NCBI GenBank assembly: GCA_024233085.1
Contig: JACKQC010000003.1
Location: forward strand, 62,001-126,000
DNA from: Akkermansiaceae bacterium
GTDB lineage: Bacteria > Verrucomicrobiota > Verrucomicrobiia > Verrucomicrobiales > DEV007
Length of the DNA: 64,000 nucleotides
Direction of reading: 5' to 3'
This document shows positions 25,037 through 33,131 of the stretch, piece by piece. Within the stretch, counting starts at the first letter, position 1; each line of letters begins with the position of its first letter. The position numbers were made by a program, and so were the translations under genes. The notes under the pieces are model-generated. The model made no database searches. It was not told the origin of the DNA and worked only from the letters and a program-made list of their open reading frames with translations.

Positions 25037-26851
25037 ATGGACGCGAACGACATCGCCTGGTGCCTGCTGCTTTTCCCGCTGATCTCGGCGGCCACGATCC
25101 TGCTGGGCGCGAAACGCTGGCCGGGTTTGAGCGCCGTGCTTTCGACCGGCTCGGCTCTGGTCGCCTTCGGGCTGGGCGTGGCCTTTCTCCGGCTCGGCGA
25201 AGGAGCCGAGGTCCGCTCCTATCCGTGGATCGATCTCGGCGAGGACCTGTTCCGCGCCACCATCGGCCTGAAGATCGATCCGCTCAGCCAGGGCATGATG
25301 ATCGTCGTCACCGGCGTCGGCGCGCTGGTTCACCTCTTCTCGCTCGGCTACATGCGCGAGGACGCGGGCAAGGCGCGGTATTTCGCCGGGCTGTCGCTCT
25401 TCATGTTCTCGATGACCGGGATCGTCCTCGCCGACAACTTTGCGATGATGTTCGTCTTCTGGGAGCTGGTCGGCGTCAGCTCCTACATCCTGATCGGGCA
25501 TTGGTATGAGAAGAATTCCGCCGCCGACGCCGCGAAGAAGGCCTTTCTGGTCAATCGGATCGGCGATTTCGGCTTCATGATCGGCATCCTGCTGGTGTGG
25601 GTGCTGACGGGATCGATTTACTTCGACCAGATCGCGGCCGCCGCCGGCGGGGTGAAAAACGCCTCGCTGCTCAACGTGGCGGTGCTGCTCGTCTTCTGCG
25701 GCGCGGTGGGGAAATCCGCGCAGCTCCCGCTCCATGTCTGGCTGCCGGACGCCATGGAGGGTCCGACGCCGGTGTCGGCGCTGATCCACGCCGCCACGAT
25801 GGTGGCCGCCGGGGTCTACATGCTGGCGCGTGTGTCCTTTCTCGTCGGGACGGCCGAAATGGCGGCGCACACCATCGCCTGGGTCGGCGCGCTGACGGCT
25901 CTCGCCGCCGCGCTGATGGCGACGCAGCAGAACGACATCAAGCGCATCCTCGCCTACTCGACCCTCTCGCAGCTCGGTTACATGATCATGGCCCAGGGCG
26001 TCGCCGGCGGGAGCGACGCGGGGATGTTTCACCTGTTCACCCACGCCTGGTTCAAGGCGCTGCTCTTCCTCGGCTCGGGCGCGGTGATCCACGCCTGCCA
26101 CCACGAACAGGACATCTGGAAAATGGGCGGCCTGCGTCAAAAGATGCCGATCACCTTCTGGACTTTCGCCGCCGGGACCGCCGCGCTGATCGCCGTGCCG
26201 TTGACGAGCGGGTTCTGGTCGAAGGAAGCCATTCTCGAAGCCGCCCACGAGGACGGCATGCACCTGATCTACGCCGTCGGCATCCTCGTGGCGTTCCTGA
26301 CGCCCTTTTACATGACCCGGCTCTTCGTCGTGGCATTTCTCGGAAAGCCGCGCACGGATCACGCCGGCCACGCGCACGAGGTGACGCCGGTCATGTGGGC
26401 TCCGCTGGCGATCCTGGCGGTGATGGCGGTCTTTTCCGCCTACTCCCCGATCGCCCACACGCTGGAGGCCCGCGGACACGCCGACTTCGGTCACCTGCAC
26501 TTCGGGCTGACTTTCTGGCTGTCGCTGGCCGGTCTCGTCGCCGGGGTTCTCGGCGCGGTGAAACTGTATCGCGGTGTCGACGCCGATCCGGTGAACATCC
26601 CGGTCTTCGCCCGCAAATTCTGGCTCGACGAAATTTACCTCTTCCTGGTGCGCGTGTTCCAGGATTTCGTCGGCATGATCCTCGACGCCATCGACCGCTA
26701 CGTGGTCGATCCGGTCTTTGTGCGGTTCCCGGCCCTGTGCGCGATGGGCGGAGGCTACCTGCTGCGTCTCTTTCAGGTGGGCAACCTGCAGGGGTACGCC
26801 TGGCTTTTCGGCGCCGGAGTGGTGGCGCTGGTGTGGCTCCTGATTTCCTAA
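25037..26851 (+). CDS. nuoL: NADH-quinone oxidoreductase subunit L (antiporter-like, lateral helix)
   Basis: This 604-residue antiporter-like proton-pumping subunit contains VFWELVGVSSYILIGHWYEKNSAADAAKKAF, GKSAQLPLHVWLPDAMEGPTPVSALIHAATMVAAGVY and DIKRILAYSTLSQLGYM, which carry the conserved glutamate and lysines. The C-terminal region, with ADPVNIPVFARKFWLDEIY and the final helices, represents the lateral helix and its anchor. It is complete, starting 24 bp after nuoK. Confidence 0.97.
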   Translation: MDANDIAWCLLLFPLISAATILLGAKRWPGLSAVLSTGSALVAFGLGVAFLRLGEGAEVRSYPWIDLGEDLFRATIGLKIDPLSQGMMIVVTGVGALVHLFSLGYMREDAGKARYFAGLSLFMFSMTGIVLADNFAMMFVFWELVGVSSYILIGHWYEKNSAADAAKKAFLVNRIGDFGFMIGILLVWVLTGSIYFDQIAAAAGGVKNASLLNVAVLLVFCGAVGKSAQLPLHVWLPDAMEGPTPVSALIHAATMVAAGVYMLARVSFLVGTAEMAAHTIAWVGALTALAAALMATQQNDIKRILAYSTLSQLGYMIMAQGVAGGSDAGMFHLFTHAWFKALLFLGSGAVIHACHHEQDIWKMGGLRQKMPITFWTFAAGTAALIAVPLTSGFWSKEAILEAAHEDGMHLIYAVGILVAFLTPFYMTRLFVVAFLGKPRTDHAGHAHEVTPVMWAPLAILAVMAVFSAYSPIAHTLEARGHADFGHLHFGLTFWLSLAGLVAGVLGAVKLYRGVDADPVNIPVFARKFWLDEIYLFLVRVFQDFVGMILDAIDRYVVDPVFVRFPALCAMGGGYLLRLFQVGNLQGYAWLFGAGVVALVWLLIS

Positions 26852-26873
26852 CATTTTCCCCACGCTTCGTCCC

Positions 26874-28412
26874 GTGTCGTTTCCCGAATACATCATTCTC
26901 ATCCCGATCGTCTTCGCCGTCGCGATCCTGTTCGGCGCGCCGGCCCGGTTTTCCGCGATCCTCGCCGCGGCGCTCGACGCCGTGGCCGGCCTGATGATGG
27001 CGTCGCGGTTCGACACCGACGCGGTGGCGGTCAACACCGCCCCGAGCCAGTTCGCCACCGCGCACGAGATTCTCAGCCATCCGAAGCTGAGCCTTTCCTT
27101 CGGCATCGACGGGATCTCCCTGGTGCTGGTGCTGCTGACGGTGCTGGTCACCCTGGCGGCCGTGCTGGCCAGCCCGGCGGAATCGAAGATCAAGGGCGGC
27201 CCGAGACTCTGGTACATCTCGCTGCTGCTCATCGCGGCCGGCGCCCTGGGCGCCTTCTGCTCGACGGATCTCTTCTTCTTCTACGCCTTCCACGAACTGG
27301 CGCTGATTCCCACCTTCCTGATGATCGGGAGATTCAGCCACAACACCGAAAACCGCGTCCGCACCGCGTGGACCGTCACGATTTACCTCGCGGTCGGCAG
27401 CCTGATCCTGCTCGCGGGGCTGATCGCCCTGTTTTTCGCCGCCGGCGGCCAAAGCTTCGCGATGGAGCATCTTTACGAGCACGTCACCACCGGCGACGGC
27501 ATACCCGCCGAAAAGCAGAACGGCATTTACCTGACGCTGCTGATCGGGTTCGGTATCCTGGTGTCGCTTTTCCCGTTTCACAGCTGGGCGCCGGCGGCCT
27601 ACGCGGACGCGCCCGCGCCGGTCTCGATGCTGCACAGCGGGGTGTTGAAAAAATTCGGGCTCTATGGCCTGATCCGCGTCGCCACCCCCCTGCTGCCCGA
27701 GGGCGCCGCGCACTGGCAGCACCTGTTGCTCGCTCTGCTGCTCGGGAACATCCTGCTGCTCGGCCTGGTGACGATCGCGCAGCGGCGATTCGATTACCTG
27801 CTCGGATACTCGAGCGTGATGCACATGGGCTACGTGTTTCTCGGTATCGCCAGCGGCAACAGCATCGGCCTTCAGGGCGCGGTGCTTCTGATGTTCGCCC
27901 ACGGCGTCTCGATCGCCCTGTTGTTCGCCCTGACCGGCGCGCTTCGCGAACGCGCGGGCTCCGTCCTCGAGTTCGAAACCGTCGGCGGCGGACTCGCGCG
28001 GCACTATCCCGCGTTGGGCCTGCTCTTCGGGTTCGCCGTCTTCGCCTCGGTGGGCCTGCCCGGGTTCGCGAATTTCGCGGCGGAATTGCTCGTCTTTTTC
28101 GGCGGCTTCAAGCCCTTCGCCGCCGATGCCGCCGCCGGCATGAAACCCCTGCAATGGGCCACGGTGCTCGCCCTGTGGGGCGTGGTGATCTCGGCGGTTT
28201 ACATGCTCCGGGCCTATCGCCGCCTTTTCAAGGGCGAGCGATCCGAGCACGCCGTTGCGTTGCACAAAGAGGCCGCCGACCTGACCTGGATCGAGCGCCT
28301 GCCCGCGCTGCTGCTGCTCGTGCCGCTGATGCTCACCGGTTTCGTTCCCGGCCTGCTGCTCCGGTTCATCGCCCCCGCCGTCGAGGGCTTCACCGCCTTC
28401 CTGGGGAAATAA
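26874..28412 (+). CDS. nuoM: NADH-quinone oxidoreductase subunit M
   Basis: This 512-residue antiporter-like subunit starts with GTG. Core motifs are FYAFHELALIPTFLMIGRF with the essential glutamate, LVSLFPFHSWAPAAYADAPAPVSMLHSGVLKKFGLYG with the channel lysine, and FDYLLGYSSVMHMGYV. About fourteen helices are expected. The 78-bp gap to nuoN contains another copy of the 41-bp palindromic repeat. Confidence 0.96.
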   Translation: MSFPEYIILIPIVFAVAILFGAPARFSAILAAALDAVAGLMMASRFDTDAVAVNTAPSQFATAHEILSHPKLSLSFGIDGISLVLVLLTVLVTLAAVLASPAESKIKGGPRLWYISLLLIAAGALGAFCSTDLFFFYAFHELALIPTFLMIGRFSHNTENRVRTAWTVTIYLAVGSLILLAGLIALFFAAGGQSFAMEHLYEHVTTGDGIPAEKQNGIYLTLLIGFGILVSLFPFHSWAPAAYADAPAPVSMLHSGVLKKFGLYGLIRVATPLLPEGAAHWQHLLLALLLGNILLLGLVTIAQRRFDYLLGYSSVMHMGYVFLGIASGNSIGLQGAVLLMFAHGVSIALLFALTGALRERAGSVLEFETVGGGLARHYPALGLLFGFAVFASVGLPGFANFAAELLVFFGGFKPFAADAAAGMKPLQWATVLALWGVVISAVYMLRAYRRLFKGERSEHAVALHKEAADLTWIERLPALLLLVPLMLTGFVPGLLLRFIAPAVEGFTAFLGK

Positions 28413-28438
28413 CCAATCCGCGCCCGCGAATCCCGACC

Positions 28439-28479
28439 GACCCAACCCTGTCAGCTCCCGGACCCAACCCTGTTTACTC
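28439..28479 (+). repeat. 41-bp element, copy 4 (nuoM-nuoN gap), halves in the same orientation
   Basis: Half one GACCCAACCCTGTCAGCTC, spacer CCG, half two GACCCAACCCTGTTTACTC. Both halves have the CCT centre, so they are direct repeats and not inverted ones. The 19-3-19 spacing is kept. It ends 11 bp before the nuoN ATG. Confidence 0.9.
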
Positions 28480-28490
28480 CTTTCACGATT

Positions 28491-29984
28491 ATGCCGGCCT
28501 ACACCCTCGAAATCATCGTCGTCTGCACCGGTCTCGCGATGCTGCTGATCGATGCCTTCGCGAAGCTCGAGGACAAGCGGTCCATCGCCTGGCTTGGATT
28601 GCTGGGAATCGGCGCGGCGTTTCTGCTGCTCTTCAAAGTCGAGCCCCACACCGCCGGAGTGGAGCCCGAAAGCGCTTTCTGGATCTTTTACGCCGACGAC
28701 CGCTGGGCGCTGTTTTACAAGGGGCTGGCCCTGCTGGCGACCTTCATCGTGCTGCTGTTGTCCGCCGAGTTCGAGGAAGTTGTCCGGCGCCACATCGCGC
28801 GCCCCGGGCCGGACGCGCACCCGCAGGCGGGGCTCGGCGAATTTTTCGCGCTTCCCGTTTTTTGCTGCGCCGGGCTGATGTGGATGGCGTCGGCGACGCA
28901 TCTGGTGGGCATTTTCGTCGCCCTCGAAACGGTGACGATTTCCTTCTACATCATGGTGGCTTATCTGAGGCGGAATGCGGGCTCGCTCGAGGCCGGGGTG
29001 AAATACCTCATCCTCGGGGCGCTTTCGACCGGGTTCCTGGTTTACGGTTTCGCCTGGCTCTTCGGCGCGACGGGCTCGATGGAGCTGAAGGCCATCGCGG
29101 CGGCGCTCCGATCCGACGATGTCAACACGACCGCCGCCCTCTTCGCCTTCGCGCTGATTCTGGTCGCGCTGGCCTTCAAGGTGGGCGCTGTGCCTTTCCA
29201 ATTCTGGATTCCCGATGTGTATCAGGGCGCCCCGACCCCCATCACCGCGTTCCTGTCGGTGGGCTCGAAGGCGGCGGGTTTCATCGTGCTGCTCCGCGTC
29301 GCCCAGCCCTTTCTCGAAAGCCCGGCCTTCGCCGAAAAAACGGCCCTGGTTTTCGCCATCATGGCGGGCGCGACCTTGGTGTATGGTAACCTCGCCGCGC
29401 TGCCGCAGTCGAATTTCAAACGCCTCCTGGCCTACTCCAGCATCGCCCACGCCGGGTTTCTTCTCATGATCGTGGCCGCCGCGCCGAAGTCGGGCGCGCC
29501 GGACGCCCTCTCGCCGGCCGCGGCGGTGGCCTTCTATCTCGCCGCCTACCTGGCGATGACGCTGCTGGCGTTCATCGTGATGACCGTGGTCCGCACTCGC
29601 CAGGACAGCGAGGAAATCGCCGCCTATCGCGGCCTCGGCAAAACCTCGCCGTTTCTCGCCTTCTGCCTCCTCATCGCGATGGCTTCGCTGGCGGGCATTC
29701 CGCTGACGGCGGGATTTTTCGGGAAGTTTTTCGCGTTCGCCCTGGCGATCCGCGCGGAACTTTGGACGCTGGTCGTCCTCGCGGCGGTGGGCGCGGGAGC
29801 CGGATTCTATTACTACCTGCGCATCGTGGCCGAGATTTACTGGAGGGACCCGGCCCACGAAGATGGCTCCGGATTTCCAATTGGCACGCCGCTGAAGATT
29901 GTCGCCATCCTCCTGATGCTGGCGATCGTGGCTTTCGGCGTCTTTCCCGGCGCGGTGCTCGGGCTGCTGGCCGCGCATTCGTGA
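28491..29984 (+). CDS. nuoN: NADH-quinone oxidoreductase subunit N
   Basis: This 497-residue third antiporter-like subunit is the last gene of the complex I cluster. Signatures are FVALETVTISFYIMVAYLRRN, AFKVGAVPFQFWIPDVYQGAPTPITAFLSVGSKAAGF with the channel lysine, and NFKRLLAYSSIAHAGF. The stop codon is followed after 32 bp by the convergent HNH gene, with no clear T-run terminator between them. Confidence 0.96.
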   Translation: MPAYTLEIIVVCTGLAMLLIDAFAKLEDKRSIAWLGLLGIGAAFLLLFKVEPHTAGVEPESAFWIFYADDRWALFYKGLALLATFIVLLLSAEFEEVVRRHIARPGPDAHPQAGLGEFFALPVFCCAGLMWMASATHLVGIFVALETVTISFYIMVAYLRRNAGSLEAGVKYLILGALSTGFLVYGFAWLFGATGSMELKAIAAALRSDDVNTTAALFAFALILVALAFKVGAVPFQFWIPDVYQGAPTPITAFLSVGSKAAGFIVLLRVAQPFLESPAFAEKTALVFAIMAGATLVYGNLAALPQSNFKRLLAYSSIAHAGFLLMIVAAAPKSGAPDALSPAAAVAFYLAAYLAMTLLAFIVMTVVRTRQDSEEIAAYRGLGKTSPFLAFCLLIAMASLAGIPLTAGFFGKFFAFALAIRAELWTLVVLAAVGAGAGFYYYLRIVAEIYWRDPAHEDGSGFPIGTPLKIVAILLMLAIVAFGVFPGAVLGLLAAHS

Positions 29985-30016
29985 CCGGCCGATGCCCTCC
30001 GCCGCCGCGAGGCGGG

Positions 30017-30637
30017 TCAGTTGCTGACCGATACGTGTTCCGAACTCGGCTCGATGAAATAGCGCCAGCTTTCGTGGAAATGCCGGCCGTTTTCGAGGTT
30101 CGCCCGGGTGAAGAAAGGACGCCACGACGGCGGTTTCGGCGCCCGAATGGGAAACATGTTGGCCTCGGCCGGCAGCTTGTTGGCCTTTCGCGTGTTGCAA
30201 CGGACGCAGGAACAGACCACGTTCTCCCAACTCGTCTTGCCGCCCTTGTCGCGCGGGATCACATGGTCGAGATTCAGATGACGGATCTCGAAATGCTGGC
30301 CACAGTACTGGCAGATGTGGCCGTCCCGGGCAAAGACGTTGTTTCGGGTGAATTTGACCTCCTTGCGCGGCAGGCGGTCGAAGATTCGCAGCACGATGAT
30401 GGCTGGAACGCGAAAGCGGCGGGAAACCGTGTGGACGATCTCGCCGTTCGCTTCGGCGATCGACACCTTCAACCAGGAGTCGATGTCGTGGGTGAAAAAA
30501 TTCCGCTCCTCGTCGGTGTGGACGACCTGGGCGTGCCCCAGAAACAGAAGCGAAAACGCCCGCCGAGCCGAACAGATATGGACCGGCTGCCAAAGCCGGT
30601 TCAGAACGAGCACCTGCCTGTCAAGGAGAGCGACCAC
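30017..30637 (-). CDS. HNH endonuclease-family protein
   Basis: This 206-residue protein has a complete HNH module with zinc-binding pairs: FTRNNVFARDGHICQYCGQ, LNLDHVIPRDKGG, TSWENVVCSCVRCNTRKANK. The N-terminal VLVLNRLWQPVHICSARRAFSLLF block is the conserved lead of a very widespread chromosomal HNH family. That family is not associated with a particular mobile element and has no confirmed cellular role. It converges on nuoN, is a single gene, and has normal composition for the window. Confidence 0.88.
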   Translation of the reverse strand: MVALLDRQVLVLNRLWQPVHICSARRAFSLLFLGHAQVVHTDEERNFFTHDIDSWLKVSIAEANGEIVHTVSRRFRVPAIIVLRIFDRLPRKEVKFTRNNVFARDGHICQYCGQHFEIRHLNLDHVIPRDKGGKTSWENVVCSCVRCNTRKANKLPAEANMFPIRAPKPPSWRPFFTRANLENGRHFHESWRYFIEPSSEHVSVSN

Positions 30638-30741
30638 ATCCGGAACGGTTCCGTGGATATTATCGGGAAACCGGCGGGCGGCAATGGAATTCTCAAATTC
30701 GCAAATTCTCTCACTTTTTTCGGCACTCCCTCATTTCGTGC

Positions 30742-30770
30742 GAGACAACGCGGGCCGAACATGGTATAAG
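30742..30770 (+). promoter_or_regulatory. Candidate promoter of the coiled-coil/TPR gene
   Basis: GAGACA at 30742-30747, a 17-bp spacer and TATAAG at 30765-30770. The start codon lies about 95 bp further on and is preceded by GAAGGGG, a good ribosome-binding site. Confidence 0.4.
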
Positions 30771-30865
30771 TCCGCCGATTTTTCGACCTTTCCAACCGAT
30801 TCGCGGGGTGCCGTGGGGGCGGATCTTGGACGGAGGGGAATCGAAAGCTCGCGAAGGGGTAACAC

Positions 30866-33094
30866 ATGCAAACAGACAAGAGGCCACTTTTCGGCCTCGC
30901 GCGCTTTGGCGTCGCGTGTCTCGCGGCGGTTCTGGGCGTGGCGGGGCTGGCGCATGGGCAGGGAGCCGGGATCGATCCGGCCGACGTCTGGCTGCAAGCC
31001 TACTCGCTTTTTCAGGAAGCCGAGGAAGCCGAGAAAAACGGGAATCTGCTCGACGCCCTGAGCAAATACAACCAGTCCCAGCCGCTCTTCGATTCGCTGG
31101 GCCGGGATTATCCCGATTTTCATCCCGATCTGGTCCGCTACCGGCGGCAGATGCTCGCCGGCAAGGTGCAGGACCTCAAGGAACGAATGCGCGGGTCCAC
31201 TGGCGGGCATTACCAAGCGCCGGCGACGCCGCAGCCGTCCGTCGATCAGGGCGTGCAGATGGACTCGCTCCAGCCGGTTTCCCCCGAATTTCAGGCGCCG
31301 GCCCAGCCCGAGATGTCCGGCGGCGTGGAATTGCCCCAGCCCTGGCGCCCCGGCGCCCAGCCTGGCGGTCCCTCGGCCGCGCCGCCCGGTCAGCCGCTTC
31401 TCGTGCGCCCGCCCGGCGGCTCGGTCGGCCAGGGAGAAGCCCGCGAATCCCCGCGCCTGTGGGAAAACATGCCCGCCCCCCAGACTCCCAATTCGAACCC
31501 GCTGGCCTCCTCACTCGAACAGGTAAACCGGCAGTTCGAGGTGATGCGCTCGGAGATCGACCGGCTCAACCGCCAGAATACCGCCCTTTCGACCGAACTG
31601 TCGAACAAACAGGCGCAACTGGACCAGTCCCAGCTCCAACTTCAACAGGCCCAGGCCCGCGTTTCGCAACTCGAAGTCGAAAGCCGGCAAGCCCGCCGGA
31701 ATCCCAATCTCGAGGCGAAAGTCACCCAGCTCGAATCCCTCCTCAAGGAATCCCTCGAACAACTGCGAAAGGCCGACCAGCTCAACAGGGAACTGTTCGC
31801 CGAGCGCGAAGCCACCCGCGCCGAAATCGACCGCCTCAAGCGCGAGAAGGAGGACGTCGAAAAGGAACGCGACCACCTGAAGGCCATCGTCGCGAACGGG
31901 GGCGAAGATTCCATCGCCCAGCTGATGGAGGAAAACCAGCGCCTCCGCGAAAAGATCTCGCTCGCCGAGGAAACCGCCCGAAAGATGTCCAAAGACTCCG
32001 AGAAGAGCCAGGGCGAGCTTCTGGTGCTCAAGGAACAGATCGCCCGCATCCAGAAGGATCGGGACCGCCTGGCCCGCGAAAACCAGCGCTACGAGGCTCA
32101 TATCGCCGAATTGACCTCCCACCTCAAATCCCTCGGCCAGGAAGTCGCCAACATCGATCCCGGCGACGCGCCGGCCGGCGCCGCTCCCGAGCTGTCCGAC
32201 GAGAAAAAACTTCTCTACGACGTGGTGGTCAAACACCTGCGCCGTCAGAGCCAGATCAAGCAGACCAAGGCCCTCCTGCTTCAGGAGCTGGACAAGCTAG
32301 GCGTGAAAGCCGAGAGCCTCTTCGCCATGGTCGAGGACATCGCCTCGGGACCCTCCCTCTCCCCCGAGGAACGCCAGCTCTTCAAGGAGCCCGAAATGTC
32401 GGAACTGGTCGACGCCACCGCCGTCGAGGCCGTTCAGGGCACCATTCTGGTCGAGGGCAAGGAAACCGACGGCTCCGGAACCGGCATTCTCCAGATCAAG
32501 GACGTCCAGGAGGAACTGCTGCAGGTGCAGAAGGCCGCCCGCCTCGATTTTCAGGAGGGCCGCTACGAGGACGCCGAAAAGAACTACCTGAAATACCTCG
32601 AATTTCGTCCCAGGAGCGTGGTTTGTCTCTGCAACCTGGCGCTCGTGAAACTGACCACGAAAAAATACCCAGAAGCCGAGGAACTCCTCGAAAAAGCGAT
32701 CGCCCTGAAAAACGACCACGGCACCGCCTATTACCTGCTCGGGCGCTCCTACTTCGAACAGGGACGCCTCGACGACGCCCTCAATCGGCTCGACGAAGGC
32801 CTGCACTACGATCCGAAAAACGCCAAGGCTCAGAACTGCGTCGGCGTCATCTCAACCCAGAAAGGCTTCGCGAAACGCGCCGAGGAAGCCTTCAAAGCCG
32901 CCGTCGAAATCGATCCCGAATACGCGGACGCCCATTTCAACCTCGCGGTGTTTTACGCCACCGGCGAAAAACCGAACGCGGGGAAGGTCGAGGAACACTA
33001 CCTGAAGGCGGTTCATCTCGGTGTCCCACGCGACGCGGCGATCGAGAATTTCATCACCGCCTCCGCCAGCGGCGCCACGGTGAGCCAGCGCTGA
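30866..33094 (+). CDS. Exported coiled-coil and TPR protein
   Basis: This 742-residue protein has an N-terminal signal sequence or anchor (residues 12-31, ending LAHGQG) and a short TPR-like pair around 45-75. A proline/glycine-rich linker at about 120-210 follows, then a long coiled coil at about 210-430 rich in QLE, REKE and EENQRLREK heptads. C-terminal TPR repeats run from about 550 to 720 (ARLDFQEGRYEDAEKNYLKYLE, LGRSYFEQGRLDDALNRLDEGL, AEEAFKAAVEIDPEYADAHFNLAV). It is probably a periplasmic or envelope scaffold; no enzyme domain is visible. It has its own candidate promoter. Confidence 0.75.
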   Translation: MQTDKRPLFGLARFGVACLAAVLGVAGLAHGQGAGIDPADVWLQAYSLFQEAEEAEKNGNLLDALSKYNQSQPLFDSLGRDYPDFHPDLVRYRRQMLAGKVQDLKERMRGSTGGHYQAPATPQPSVDQGVQMDSLQPVSPEFQAPAQPEMSGGVELPQPWRPGAQPGGPSAAPPGQPLLVRPPGGSVGQGEARESPRLWENMPAPQTPNSNPLASSLEQVNRQFEVMRSEIDRLNRQNTALSTELSNKQAQLDQSQLQLQQAQARVSQLEVESRQARRNPNLEAKVTQLESLLKESLEQLRKADQLNRELFAEREATRAEIDRLKREKEDVEKERDHLKAIVANGGEDSIAQLMEENQRLREKISLAEETARKMSKDSEKSQGELLVLKEQIARIQKDRDRLARENQRYEAHIAELTSHLKSLGQEVANIDPGDAPAGAAPELSDEKKLLYDVVVKHLRRQSQIKQTKALLLQELDKLGVKAESLFAMVEDIASGPSLSPEERQLFKEPEMSELVDATAVEAVQGTILVEGKETDGSGTGILQIKDVQEELLQVQKAARLDFQEGRYEDAEKNYLKYLEFRPRSVVCLCNLALVKLTTKKYPEAEELLEKAIALKNDHGTAYYLLGRSYFEQGRLDDALNRLDEGLHYDPKNAKAQNCVGVISTQKGFAKRAEEAFKAAVEIDPEYADAHFNLAVFYATGEKPNAGKVEEHYLKAVHLGVPRDAAIENFITASASGATVSQR

Positions 33095-33131
33095 GCCGGT
33101 CGTCGCTCCCGGCTCGCCGCGTTTCCTTCCC

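Noticed and set aside
26391..30593. 1400-codon minus-strand frame across nuoL-nuoN and the HNH gene
   Set aside because: It crosses several well-supported genes and its translation is charged low complexity, typical of the antisense frame of membrane-protein genes.
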